The notes under the pieces are model-generated. The model worked only from the letters and a program-made list of their open reading frames with translations, ran no database searches and had not been told where the DNA came from. Positions 1 to 7,776 of a DNA stretch of 64,000 nt are shown piece after piece (position 1 is the stretch's first letter; each line of letters starts with the position of its first letter). The stretch spans positions 1,250,443 to 1,314,442 of the forward strand of contig NZ_LMOZ01000001.1 of the NCBI RefSeq assembly GCF_001423695.1. Reading direction: 5' to 3'. A program made the position numbers and the translations under genes. Source of the DNA: Leifsonia sp. Leaf336. Lineage in GTDB: Bacteria > Actinomycetota > Actinomycetes > Actinomycetales > Microbacteriaceae.

Positions 1-83
1 GGCGGCGCTTCCTCTGGATCAACTACGCGTGCGGTTTCGTCGTCACGCTGCTGCTGATCGGCTTCGCGCTCGGGAGCGCGTGA
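1..83 (+). CDS. C-terminal end of a membrane protein (partial, cut by window start)
   Basis: Only the last 26 codons are in the window, read in the frame starting at base 3 and ending at a TGA at 81-83. The peptide is strongly hydrophobic (YACGFVVTLLLIGFALGSA) and looks like a final transmembrane helix with almost no cytoplasmic tail. The next gene lies on the opposite strand 4 bases downstream, so the two genes converge. The family cannot be recognised from this fragment, and no function is proposed. Confidence 0.45.
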   Translation, partial: RRFLWINYACGFVVTLLLIGFALGSA

Positions 84-87
84 CGGG

Positions 88-468
88 CTAGTCGCGCGGC
101 GGCAGCTCCTGGAGGCTCCAGCCGTTGCCGTCCGGGTCGGCGAAGTACACGAAGCGGCCCCACGCCTGCTCGTCGACGCCTGCGGCCTCCACCCCGTTCT
201 CGCGCAGGTGCGCCAGTGCGTCGTCGGCGTTGGGGATGACGATCTGGAGGCCCTTCATCGTGCCGGGCGCCATGTCGGTCAGCCCCTCGCCGAACGCGAT
301 CGAGCACGCCGATCCGGGAGGCGTCACCTGCACGAAGCGCAGCGTAGGGGTGACCCGGTGGTCGAAATCGGCGTTCCAGCCGAGCGCATCGACGTAGAAG
401 GCCTTGGCCCGGTCGACGTCGGTGACGGGGACGACGATGAGCTCGATGCGCCAGTCGCTGATGGTCAT
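88..468 (-). CDS. VOC (glyoxalase/bleomycin-resistance) superfamily protein
   Basis: A 126-residue protein with one vicinal-oxygen-chelate repeat pair. The first half has VTDVDRAKAFYVDALGW (residues about 15-31), the usual beta-alpha opening of the fold. The second half ends in FADPDGNGWSLQEL, the typical C-terminal strand of the second module. Members bind a metal and act on small molecules (glyoxalase, dioxygenase, drug binding), but the substrate cannot be told from sequence. A possible -10 box (TAGCCT on the minus strand, 505-510) and an AGGA-type ribosome site precede the ATG. It is divergent from the J-domain gene. Confidence 0.85.
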   Translation of the reverse strand: MTISDWRIELIVVPVTDVDRAKAFYVDALGWNADFDHRVTPTLRFVQVTPPGSACSIAFGEGLTDMAPGTMKGLQIVIPNADDALAHLRENGVEAAGVDEQAWGRFVYFADPDGNGWSLQELPPRD

Positions 469-589
469 GATTCCTGCCCTTTCGGTTTTCCGTTCTGTGA
501 TTCCAGGCTAGAAGGGCAAGCGGTCACATTCCGGCCGCAATCACATTTCGTCCACATCCGAAATCAAGGGAATTCGCGGATCCGCCCGC

Positions 590-595
590 TAATGT
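590..595 (+). promoter_or_regulatory. -10 box TAATGT, probably a leaderless start for the J-domain gene
   Basis: TAATGT ends 8 nt before the ATG at 604. No Shine-Dalgarno sequence is present. The spacing matches transcription starting at or next to the A of the start codon, as seen at several other genes in this window. Confidence 0.5.
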
Positions 596-603
596 CGTGA
601 CCT

Positions 604-1548
604 ATGACCGACAGTCCTGCCGCGCCGAGCCCCTACGAGGTGCTCGGCGTCAGTGCGACGGTCAGCCAGGAGGAGCTGCGCCGCGCCTACCGGCGTCTGG
701 CGCGCGCGACCCACCCCGACACCGGCGGAACGGCGGCCGCCTTCCAGGCCGTGCAGACCGCGTGGGAGCTCGTCGGCGACCCGGAGGACCGTGCACGCTA
801 CGACCGCGGCGAGAGCCTTGTGGTCGACGCCGTCTCCGGCGAGTCCGGCGGAGGGGGCTTCAGCGCGACCGTTCACCCCACCCGCGCCTCCGCACGCGGG
901 GCCACCGTGCGAGCGCGAAGCTACGGGCACCCGGGCGGACGCGCGCGCGAGCGGTTCCTGACGCTCATGCGCGAGTGGATGGGCCGCGGCTCCGACGCCG
1001 ATCCGTACGATCCCGCGCTGGTCCGCTCGGCCCCGCGCGAGATCCGCATGCTGCTGGCGGAGGCACTCGCCGAGGAGGCCACTGCCCGTGCCGTCTCCGG
1101 CCTCGGCATCGGCTTCACCATCTGGAACGACGTCGCGGTGCACCCGGCGACCGATGCCAAACTCGACCACATCGTGCTCGGCCCCGCCGGCCTGTTCGCC
1201 GTGCGCTCGGCCGACTGGGGCGGCGAGGTCAAGCTCGCCAAGGGCGAGTTGACCGGTGCGGGCATCCGGCGCGACGAGGAGCCCTTCCACGAGCTCTACG
1301 CCTCAGCCAAGAGCTTCGGCCGCCAGGCCGGCGTGCGGTTCACCGGTCTCCTCGTCGTCGTACCCGACGACGCCCTCGCCGTCCCGTTCGACATCGTGCA
1401 GCGCGGGCGGCTGTCGGGCTCGCTGGTGGTGCGGCGCTCGCTGCTTCCCAAGGTGCTGCGCGACGGCGCCAACGCGGCCGGCCGCGAAAGTGTCGACCGC
1501 GCATTCGAACTGCGGCCACGGCTGCAGGAGGCGGTCCGGTTCGTCTGA
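604..1548 (+). CDS. J-domain protein with a C-terminal NERD-like nuclease-related domain
   Basis: A 314-residue protein. Residues about 9-70 form a J domain: SPYEVLGVSATVSQEELRRA, then the HPD tripeptide (THPDTGG) needed to stimulate Hsp70 ATPase, then DPEDRARYDRGE. The C-terminal half (about 150-310) has a NERD-like pattern with LDHIVLGPAGLFAVRSADWG and GGEVKLAKGELTG. NERD domains are related to nuclease folds and often bind nucleic acid. No dnaK or grpE is nearby, so this is not the main DnaJ co-chaperone. The start is the ATG next to the -10-like TAATGT. What the fusion does is unknown. Confidence 0.75.
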   Translation: MTDSPAAPSPYEVLGVSATVSQEELRRAYRRLARATHPDTGGTAAAFQAVQTAWELVGDPEDRARYDRGESLVVDAVSGESGGGGFSATVHPTRASARGATVRARSYGHPGGRARERFLTLMREWMGRGSDADPYDPALVRSAPREIRMLLAEALAEEATARAVSGLGIGFTIWNDVAVHPATDAKLDHIVLGPAGLFAVRSADWGGEVKLAKGELTGAGIRRDEEPFHELYASAKSFGRQAGVRFTGLLVVVPDDALAVPFDIVQRGRLSGSLVVRRSLLPKVLRDGANAAGRESVDRAFELRPRLQEAVRFV

Positions 1549-1555
1549 CCGGAGG

Positions 1556-2235
1556 CTATGGCCCGCTGATGCGCGTGAATTTGACGCGACTCCTCGGGTC
1601 ATCCGGATCACCGATAAAGAGGACCAGCGATGTCGAGAGAATTGTGTTCTCGGCATAGAGGTTCACCGCGTGGGCCGTACCGATAGAGACCCACGTCGCG
1701 TCGGCTGCCGCACTAGCTGAGAACCTCCAGGTGGTAGCTCCGTAGACTCGCGGGTCCTCTCGGCCGGGCTCATGCGGAAGTGGGGAGCCGGAGACTACGG
1801 CGACGCCACTTCGTTTGAATTCCAGAGTGGTCGGCTGCGAGCCGTCATTCGACCAGGTGCCGTAGACGTCCCGCTTCTCGAACTGGCGAACGGGTCGCCA
1901 CTCGCGTTCAGGTGGGCCGCCGCCTCGCGATCCCTCGCAACCTGCGCGGTCGTCACGGTCTCTACCGTCAGCGCGAGTGCTCGGACATCCTGTGCTGTGA
2001 CCGCGTTCATCGTGATCCACCACTCCTCGAGGTGCTCGAGCGTGGCACCTACGGCGTGGTCGCCCACGTGGGAGGCAGCGGGCAGCTGCCCTGAGGGCAG
2101 CGCGGAGCGGATGCCAGACAGTTCCGAATCACCCTGCACAATCACCTCGGGATCGATTCTGATTTCCGTCGACCACCTTGCTCCATTCCTGATGTTTACT
2201 ATCAGCCGAGGAGACTCGGGCGCTTGATGCGACAT
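1556..2235 (-). pseudogene. Hypothetical protein gene interrupted by a frameshift near 1890
   Basis: Two minus-strand frames join into one plausible protein. The first begins with ATG at 2235 (MSHQAPESPRLIVNIRNGAR) and looks like real coding sequence down to about ...AAHLNASGDPF. The next frame then continues with RDVYGTWSNDGSQPTTLEF and VYGATTWRFS, and ends at 1556. The second half resembles a beta-rich 'GTW...TWRFS' domain seen in small actinobacterial exported proteins, but no signal peptide is seen at this N-terminus. A one-base shift around 1885-1900 would restore a single protein of about 225 residues. It could be a decayed gene, a sequencing error or, less likely, programmed -1 frameshifting; no classical slippery heptamer is visible. 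Function unknown. Confidence 0.5.
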
Positions 2236-2275
2236 GGTCTAGACGACGCGGTCAGCCGAGAGCAGAGTGGAGGCC

Positions 2276-2665
2276 ATGGTCACCACACTCGAGATCTTCA
2301 GCGGATTCAGCGTGAACGACATCGATGCCGCGCGCACGTTCTACCGGGACGCGCTCGGCCTCGATGTGACGGACGGCCCGATGGGCAACCTCGACATCGC
2401 CCTTCCCGCCGGCAGCCACGTCTTCGTGTATCCGAAGCCCGACCATCAGCCCGCGAGCTTCACCATCCTCAACCTCGTGGTGGCCGACATCGACGCGGCG
2501 GTCGACGAGCTCAACGCGAAGGGCGTGGTCACCAAGATCTACGACGACGACGCGCTGCCCACCGACGAGAAGGGCATCGCCCGTGGCAAGTCCGTGAACC
2601 GCGGACCGGACATCGCCTGGTTCCGCGACCCGGCGGGCAACGTGATGTCGGTGCTGCAGGACTGA
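2276..2665 (+). CDS. VOC superfamily protein (glyoxalase-like)
   Basis: A protein of 129 residues from the ATG at 2276 (MVTTLEIFSGFSVNDIDAAR). An in-frame GTG at 2267 would add three residues, and a GGAGG at 2269-2273 lies unusually close to the ATG. The first module has NDIDAARTFYRDALGLDV, and the second has VVADIDAAVDELNAKGVV and WFRDPAGNVMSVLQD. This pattern is typical of the bleomycin-resistance/extradiol-dioxygenase fold. The other VOC gene in this window is distinct in sequence. No substrate can be assigned. Confidence 0.85.
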   Translation: MVTTLEIFSGFSVNDIDAARTFYRDALGLDVTDGPMGNLDIALPAGSHVFVYPKPDHQPASFTILNLVVADIDAAVDELNAKGVVTKIYDDDALPTDEKGIARGKSVNRGPDIAWFRDPAGNVMSVLQD

Positions 2666-2689
2666 CCCGGCGCAGCGGGCATCACGGCT

Positions 2690-3499
2690 TCAGCGCAGCC
2701 GTTCGCAGAGGCCCATCGCGTCGTACGGCGCACGTACCTTCATGTCGTTGTCGAAGTACGCGTAGACGTCGAGACCGGCGTCCAGCCGCCCGCGCAGCTC
2801 AGCGGCCCAGCGGTCGAGCGCCTCGTCGGTGTATCCGCTCGCGTACAGCTCCTCGTCGCCGTGGAGGCGCACGTAGACGAAGTCGGCGGTGGCCTCCCGG
2901 AGCACCGGGTACCGGCCGGCGGTGTCGGCGAGCACGACGGCGACGCCGTGCTCGCGTGCGATGCGCGCGAACGCCGGGTCGGCGAAGCTCGGGTGCCGGG
3001 CCTCCACCGCGTGCCGCAGCCGGCGGTCGCCACCGGAGGTCAGGTCGACCCGGTCCTCCTCGAGCGTGGTCTCGGCCGCGAGCGTGCGTGCGTCGGCGGC
3101 GGTGGACGGCAGCAGGGCGAGGAAGGCGTCAAGCGCCTCCGGGTCGAGCGGGAGGTTCGGCGGCAGCTGCCACAGCAACGGCCCGAGCTTGGGGCCGAGG
3201 GCGAGCACTCCGGACGCGAAGAAGTTGGCCAGCGCCGTGCGGGCGTTCCGCAGCCGCAGGGTGTGCGTGATGTAGCGGCCGCCCTTCACAGCGAACACGA
3301 ACCCCTCCGGCGTGGTCTCGGCCCAGCTGCGGTAGCTCGACGGCTTCTGCAGTGCGTAGAAGCTGCCGTTGATCTCGATCGAGTCGAGCTTGGACGAGGC
3401 GTACTCCAGCTCGGCGCGGTGCGGCAGCCCTTTCGGGTAGAACACGCCGCGCCACGGCGCGTACGTCCATCCCGAGATACCGACCCGCGCCACCGCCAT
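2690..3499 (-). CDS. DUF72 domain-containing protein
   Basis: A 269-residue protein starting with MAVARVGISGWTYAPWRG, the hallmark N-terminus of DUF72 (YecE family, TIM-barrel-like). Further family blocks are EINGSFYALQKPSSYRSWAE (residues about 45-64), FVFAVKGGRYITH, LLWQLPPN and VYAYFDNDMKVRAPYDA near the C-terminus. The biochemical role of DUF72 proteins is not established. The ATG (3497-3499) shares one base with the stop of the upstream S4-domain gene, so it is very likely the third gene of a translationally coupled operon (LRV protein, S4 protein, DUF72). Confidence 0.88.
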   Translation of the reverse strand: MAVARVGISGWTYAPWRGVFYPKGLPHRAELEYASSKLDSIEINGSFYALQKPSSYRSWAETTPEGFVFAVKGGRYITHTLRLRNARTALANFFASGVLALGPKLGPLLWQLPPNLPLDPEALDAFLALLPSTAADARTLAAETTLEEDRVDLTSGGDRRLRHAVEARHPSFADPAFARIAREHGVAVVLADTAGRYPVLREATADFVYVRLHGDEELYASGYTDEALDRWAAELRGRLDAGLDVYAYFDNDMKVRAPYDAMGLCERLR

Positions 3500-3861
3500 C
3501 AGCGGCCCCGGAGCTGCTCGATCAACCGGCGGTCGCGCTTGGTGGGCCGTCCGGCTCCGCGCTCGCGGGTGATGTCCGTCGGCGCCTCGGTCTTCGGCGG
3601 GGGAGGCGGTGTCCGGTCCTCGAAGCATTCGGCGGCGATGGCCGCGCCGACCCGCTTCACGATGAGCTTGCGCGCGACGTAGATCTTCTCGGAGCCGCCG
3701 ACGTAGGCGCGCACCTCGTCGCCGACCTTGACCTGCTGCGACGGCTTCGCGCGATCGCCGTTCACCTTCAGATGGCCGGCCTTGCAGGCGTCCGACGCGG
3801 CCGACCGGGTCTTGTACAGGCGCACGGCCCACGCCCAGGCGTCGACGCGGACGCTCGTCAT
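3499..3861 (-). CDS. S4-domain RNA-binding protein (Hsp15-like)
   Basis: A 120-residue basic protein. Residues about 4-55 are an S4 RNA-binding domain: VRVDAWAWAVRLYKTRSAA, then ACKAGHLKVNGDRAKPSQQV and VGDEVRAYV. This resembles Hsp15 (HslR), which rescues stalled 50S subunits carrying peptidyl-tRNA. The C-terminal tail is proline-rich and then basic (PTKRDRRLIEQLRGR), suited to rRNA contact. It overlaps the upstream LRV gene by four bases (ATGA) and the downstream DUF72 gene by one base, so translation of the three genes is probably coupled. Confidence 0.85.
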   Translation of the reverse strand: MTSVRVDAWAWAVRLYKTRSAASDACKAGHLKVNGDRAKPSQQVKVGDEVRAYVGGSEKIYVARKLIVKRVGAAIAAECFEDRTPPPPPKTEAPTDITRERGAGRPTKRDRRLIEQLRGR

Positions 3862-4358
3862 GGCCGGAGCGCCGGCTCCGCGGTCTGCGCGATCTGCGGC
3901 TCGCCCGCGTTCTCCGCTTCGGCGGCGAGCTCCGCCTTCCACTTCACCAGGCTGCGCACCGTGCGGCTGCGGTCCTGCGCCAGCTTCTCCATCACGTCGG
4001 ACGGCACGTAGTAGTTGACGGCCACCCAGCCGCGCACCGTCTCCGAGCGGTCGCTCGCGAGCGAGCGCAGGATGTCGCACGGCGTCGCCTCGTTCTTGGC
4101 GACGCACCCGCGCACGCCCTCGTCGGGGTCGTTCGCGAGCGTCACGAACAGATCCTCCGGCGTGTTGTAGCTGGAGGCGACGGCCTCCCGGATCTTCGGG
4201 TTCGGGTTCGTCGCGAGCAGCCTCAGCCTCCGCAGCTTGCTCTCCGTGAACTCCGGCGCGGGATGCAGCGCTGCGGCTTCCTCCGCGGTGAGCATCGCGG
4301 GGCTGTGGTCGCGCATGGCCTGGCGCTGAGCGGGGGTGTTGAAGCGGATGCAGGACAT
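3858..4358 (-). CDS. Leucine-rich-repeat-variant (LRV) / HEAT-like repeat protein
   Basis: A 166-residue protein. The start is MSCIRFNTPAQRQAMRDH. Residues about 40-140 contain three or four repeats of about 24 residues of the LRV type, e.g. NPNPKIREAVASSYNTPEDL, ANDPDEGVRGCVAKNEATP and DRSETVRGWVAVNYYVPSDV. LRV repeats make alpha/3-10 solenoids that act as protein-binding scaffolds. The stop overlaps the start of the S4 gene in an ATGA, so it is the first gene of the three-gene operon. Its partner is unknown; the neighbour suggests ribosome or RNA quality control, which is inference only. Confidence 0.75.
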   Translation of the reverse strand: MSCIRFNTPAQRQAMRDHSPAMLTAEEAAALHPAPEFTESKLRRLRLLATNPNPKIREAVASSYNTPEDLFVTLANDPDEGVRGCVAKNEATPCDILRSLASDRSETVRGWVAVNYYVPSDVMEKLAQDRSRTVRSLVKWKAELAAEAENAGEPQIAQTAEPALRP

Positions 4359-4430
4359 GACTCCACCGTACGCGCTGGATCCATCGAAAGGTGGAAGCAT
4401 CTCCCAGCCGCGTCGCGTTACCGTGAAGGC

Positions 4431-4928
4431 ATGGAATCGCTGCTCCGACGGCTCGACCGGATCGCGGGCGGACGCCACGCCGGTTACACCGTCCCCGAGG
4501 AGGGTCGCGACCACCCGCGTACGCGCCGCGCGTTCATCGTCATCGCCTGGCTGCTGGTCGCCGAGCTGGTCATCGGCACGACAGCGGTCGTCATCGCCCT
4601 CGTCCTCACGCTCGACGGCGCCGCGGTGCCGTTCGCCGTCTGGATGCGCTCGGTCGTCGTGCTCGGCATGACCGTGACGCTCTTCTACTTCGCCTGGCGC
4701 GCGCAGAAGGGCTACTACTGGGCGTACTCGCGCCTGCGGCTGTTCTCCAAGATCTTCCCCGTCGTCACGCTCGTGATCGCGGCGATCCCCGGGCTCTACC
4801 CGTTCTGGATGGTGACCGAGCAGATCGTGTTCAGCCTCATCCTCATCGGCGTCGCCGACTACCTCGACTCCGACCACATGCGGGAGGCCTTCCCACGCCC
4901 GGCGCGCGCCGTCACGACCGCGCCGTGA
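4431..4928 (+). CDS. Four-helix integral membrane protein, function unknown
   Basis: A 165-residue protein starting MESLLRRLDRIAGG. Four hydrophobic segments are visible: AFIVIAWLLVAELVIGTTAV, VVLGMTVTLFYFAW, IFPVVTLVIAAIPGLYPF and IVFSLILIGVADY. A GAAGG sequence a few bases upstream may act as ribosome site. It diverges from the LRV operon and overlaps the 3' end of the convergent DUF1295 gene by 17 bases. No known family is recognised. Confidence 0.7.
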   Translation: MESLLRRLDRIAGGRHAGYTVPEEGRDHPRTRRAFIVIAWLLVAELVIGTTAVVIALVLTLDGAAVPFAVWMRSVVVLGMTVTLFYFAWRAQKGYYWAYSRLRLFSKIFPVVTLVIAAIPGLYPFWMVTEQIVFSLILIGVADYLDSDHMREAFPRPARAVTTAP

Positions 4929-5748
4929 CCGCCTCGTCGCCGCGCCGCGGGAACCACGGCACGACCGGCGACGTGCGCCGCTGGTAGTCGGCGTACTCGG
5001 GGTACCGCGAGCGCGAGATGCTCTCGGTGAACACGGTCGAGCCGATGAACAGGCCGGTGAGCAGCAGGGGCCCGATCACCGTCCACTGCAGGATCGAGCC
5101 GGCGGCTGCGCAGCCGAACAGGAACACGACCCACCACTGCGCCTGCTCGAAGAAGAAGTTCGGGTGCCGCGAGAACCGGAACAGTCCTGACTGCAGGAAG
5201 CGCGGGCTCGGCGTGCGCCCGGCGGCGGCCTCGCGCTTCTTCCACTGGTGGAAGTCCCACTGCTGCTGGTCGGCGATCGTCTCGCCGGCGAGGAAGAGCA
5301 GGAAGAGCACGATGCAGACGATGTCGAGCGCGTTCAGCGGAGTCCGGTGCTGGTACGCGGTCCAGGCCGGCAACGTGATCAGCAGCAGGAGCACGTTCTG
5401 GTAGATCACGATGAAGAACAGGTTGAACAGGGCGAACGCCCCGCGGCTCATCCGATCGCGCAGCACCTCCCAGCGGTAATCCTCACCGCCCGGCGCATAG
5501 CCGCCCTTCCTCGCGAAGTTGAAGGTGAGGCGCGCGCCCCAGAGCGTGACGATGCCCGCCATCAGGTCGAGCCGGGCGTCCTGGAGGCCGGCCGCGCCCG
5601 CGAACACCCAGACGTAGACCACAGGCACGATCGACCAGATCCGGTCGACCCAGGAGTGCTCGCCGGTGACCAGCGACAGCACCCAGGTGGCGGCGCACAC
5701 GCCGACGAGGATCCACAGGCAGACGATGAAGGGCTCCACGATCCACAT
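4912..5748 (-). CDS. DUF1295 / steroid 5-alpha-reductase-like membrane protein
   Basis: A 278-residue polytopic membrane protein with about six or seven helices. The C-terminal third has the family signature LQSGLFRFSRHPNFFFEQ followed by RYPEYADYQRRTSPVVPWFP, as in DUF1295 and isoprenylcysteine methyltransferase/steroid reductase folds. The mid-region GARLTFNFARKGGY is also typical. Family members are thought to reduce or modify isoprenoid or sterol-type lipids using NADPH, but no substrate is known for this group. Confidence 0.85.
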   Translation of the reverse strand: MWIVEPFIVCLWILVGVCAATWVLSLVTGEHSWVDRIWSIVPVVYVWVFAGAAGLQDARLDLMAGIVTLWGARLTFNFARKGGYAPGGEDYRWEVLRDRMSRGAFALFNLFFIVIYQNVLLLLITLPAWTAYQHRTPLNALDIVCIVLFLLFLAGETIADQQQWDFHQWKKREAAAGRTPSPRFLQSGLFRFSRHPNFFFEQAQWWVVFLFGCAAAGSILQWTVIGPLLLTGLFIGSTVFTESISRSRYPEYADYQRRTSPVVPWFPRRGDEAVTARS

Positions 5749-5789
5749 CCTAGGGGGACGTCCTCGCGCGATGGGGGACAGGCGGTCAC

Positions 5790-5795
5790 TAGAGT
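5790..5795 (+). promoter_or_regulatory. -10 box TAGAGT, leaderless start of the phosphatidyltransferase gene
   Basis: TAGAGT ends 6 nt before the GTG at 5802, and no ribosome-binding site lies between. This spacing predicts a transcript that begins at the start codon. Confidence 0.55.
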
Positions 5796-5801
5796 GGAAT
5801 C

Positions 5802-6431
5802 GTGGATGGTGTCGGCGCGGTGAGCTCGCGCGTGTGGACGATCCCGAACGCTCTCAGCTTCTTCCGGCTCGCTCTGGTCCCGGTGTTCCTGTGGTTCGTG
5901 ATCGTGGGGGAGGACGCGCTCGCTCTGAGCGTGCTCATCGTGTCGAGCGTCACCGACTTCCTCGACGGCTGGCTGGCCCGCAAGCTCAACCAGGTCTCGC
6001 GGCTCGGCCAACTCCTCGACCCGGCGGCCGACCGCCTGTACATCTTCGCCGCGCTCATCGGCCTCGCCTGGCGGGAGGTCATCCCCTGGTGGCTGGTGGC
6101 GGTGATCGTCGCGCGCGACGTCATGCTCGCGGTGCTCGGCGTCATCCTGGCGAACCACGGGTTCGGCCCGCTCCCGGTGCATCACCTCGGCAAAGCGGCC
6201 ACGTTCTGCCTGTTCTGGGCGCTCCCGCTGCTGATGCTGGGTGAGGCGTTCGACGCCCTCGCTCCGTACTCCCTGCCGCTCGGCTGGGCCTTCGCGCTGT
6301 GGGGAGCCTTCCTCTACTGGTGGGCAGGAATCGTCTACATTCGCGAGACCGCCCGGGTCATCCATCTTCCGGCCGATGACAGCGGGCCACATTCCGATAG
6401 GCTTGACCGCGAGGAGGTTGACGGTGCCTGA
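5802..6431 (+). CDS. CDP-alcohol phosphatidyltransferase (PgsA-like)
   Basis: A 209-residue integral membrane enzyme that joins a CDP-diacylglycerol-derived phosphatidyl group to an alcohol acceptor. The complete CDP-OH-P signature is visible: D55-G56-x2-A59-R60-x8-G69-x3-D73-x3-D77 (SVTDFLDGWLARKLNQVSRL and following). Several hydrophobic helices surround it, including FFRLALVPVFLWFVIV and EVIPWWLVAVIVARDVMLAV. Its place directly upstream of the GarA-like and MerR genes matches the pgsA2/pgsA3 neighbourhood of mycobacteria, so phosphatidylglycerol-phosphate synthase or a relative is likely. The acceptor cannot be proven. It overlaps the FHA gene by 8 bases. Confidence 0.85.
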   Translation: MDGVGAVSSRVWTIPNALSFFRLALVPVFLWFVIVGEDALALSVLIVSSVTDFLDGWLARKLNQVSRLGQLLDPAADRLYIFAALIGLAWREVIPWWLVAVIVARDVMLAVLGVILANHGFGPLPVHHLGKAATFCLFWALPLLMLGEAFDALAPYSLPLGWAFALWGAFLYWWAGIVYIRETARVIHLPADDSGPHSDRLDREEVDGA

Positions 6432-6942
6432 ACAGAACTACCCCGCCGGTAATCCGGCCGAGGGCGACAACGGTCGCGACGCCGCGAACCCCCTGCGCGA
6501 CTCCGCGACGGGGAACGAAGACACGACTGCGCGCTTCGGCGAGGAGTTCGTCTCCAAGATGTTCCCGGTCGACGGCGAGATCAGTCCGGAGGAGCAGGAG
6601 GCCATCGCCGCCCTGCCGTCCGGCTCGGCGCTGCTGATCGTGCGTCGCGGGCCGAACACGGGCGCGCGCTTCCTGCTCGACGCCGATGTGACGAGCGCCG
6701 GACGCCACCCCAACGCCGACATCTTCCTCGACGATGTGACCGTGTCGCGTCGTCACGCCGAGTTCACGCGCCGTGGCACGGCCTTCGAGGTGCGCGACCT
6801 GGGGTCGCTCAACGGCACCTACTACGACGGCGTGCGTATCGAGAGCGCCCTGCTCAGCGATTCGTCCGAGGTCCAGATCGGCAAGTTCCGGCTCACGTTC
6901 TACGCGTCCCGCCAAGACCTCGCCACCGCGGCGAACGGCTAG
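6424..6942 (+). CDS. garA: FHA-domain protein, GarA/OdhI-like
   Basis: A 172-residue cytosolic protein. The GTG start at 6424 is preceded by a strong GAGGAGG (6411-6417). An FHA domain occupies about residues 75-155, with the phosphothreonine-binding blocks AGRHPNADIFLDDVTVSRRH and DLGSLNGTYYDG. The N-terminal tail has DTTARF (T34, T35), close to the ETTSVF phospho-site of mycobacterial GarA and corynebacterial OdhI. In those species PknB or PknG phosphorylates the tail and thereby controls 2-oxoglutarate dehydrogenase and glutamate metabolism. The neighbours (phosphatidyltransferase upstream, two MerR genes downstream) are also as in mycobacteria. Confidence 0.82.
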   Translation: MPEQNYPAGNPAEGDNGRDAANPLRDSATGNEDTTARFGEEFVSKMFPVDGEISPEEQEAIAALPSGSALLIVRRGPNTGARFLLDADVTSAGRHPNADIFLDDVTVSRRHAEFTRRGTAFEVRDLGSLNGTYYDGVRIESALLSDSSEVQIGKFRLTFYASRQDLATAANG

Positions 6943-6953
6943 GGCCGCTCTCC

Positions 6954-7655
6954 GTGGCCCGGCAAGCAGCGAGAGCCCAGGCCGCCTCGCCGGCACTGCT
7001 CTCGATCGGCCAGGTTCTCGCACGGCTCACCCCGGAGTTCCCCGACCTGTCGTCGTCCAAGCTCCGGTTCCTCGAGGAGCGCGGGCTCGTCACCCCGTCG
7101 CGCACGGCGTCGGGCTACCGCAAGTTCTCCCCGGCTGACGTCGAGCGGTTGCACACGGTGCTCGCGATGCAGCGCGACCACTACCTCCCGCTCAAGGTCA
7201 TCAAGAAGTATCTCGCCGAGGTCGACGCCGGGGGCGACCCGCCGATTCCGGGAGGATCGACCTCCGGGGGTGCGGCGTCGATGCTGTCCGCCGGCCGCCG
7301 TTACCAGCGCGACGAGCTGCTGCGCGAGGCCGGAGCGAGCCCTGAACTCCTCCAGGAGGCCGTGAGCGCCTCCCTGATCGTGCCGGCCGACGTCTACGGC
7401 GACGAGGCCCTCACCGTGCTGCGCGCGCTGGCCGAGCTCTCCCGCACCGGGATCGGGCCGCGCCACCTGCGCGGATTCCGCGCGGCGGCCGAGCGCGAGA
7501 TCGGATTGATCGAAACGGCACTGGTGCCGCTCGCGCGGCGCAACGACGTCACCTCCCGGCCGCAGACGGCCGAGCTGGCGCGGGAGATCGCCGGTCAGCT
7601 CGACGTCGTCCGAGGCAGCATCATCCGGGCCGCTCTCGAACGTCTTCGTCCCTGA
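6954..7655 (+). CDS. MerR-family transcriptional regulator (Rv1828-like)
   Basis: A 233-residue protein with a GTG start. The N-terminal winged helix is at about residues 17-88: LSIGQVLARLTPEFPDLSSS, then KLRFLEERGLVTPSRTASGY and RKFSPADVERLHTVLAM. The C-terminal half (from about residue 115) is a separate helical domain. It begins 11 bases after the FHA gene and is almost certainly co-transcribed with it. It corresponds to the first of two MerR regulators beside garA in mycobacteria. The effector is unknown, and no metal-binding cysteines are seen. Confidence 0.85.
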   Translation: MARQAARAQAASPALLSIGQVLARLTPEFPDLSSSKLRFLEERGLVTPSRTASGYRKFSPADVERLHTVLAMQRDHYLPLKVIKKYLAEVDAGGDPPIPGGSTSGGAASMLSAGRRYQRDELLREAGASPELLQEAVSASLIVPADVYGDEALTVLRALAELSRTGIGPRHLRGFRAAAEREIGLIETALVPLARRNDVTSRPQTAELAREIAGQLDVVRGSIIRAALERLRP

Positions 7656-7776
7656 GCCCCGACACGCCGACGACGATTGCCGGATGTCGTTGCCCGGGGA
7701 CCGGGGGATGGGTACCGTTGATGAAGCGGCTCATCCTGAGACGCAGATCCGAAGCCCAGGGCGAGAGGCAAGCAGC

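Noticed and set aside
1885-1905. Programmed -1 ribosomal frameshift site
   Set aside because: No X-XXY-YYZ slippery heptamer or clear downstream pseudoknot is seen. A mutation or sequencing error explains it more simply.
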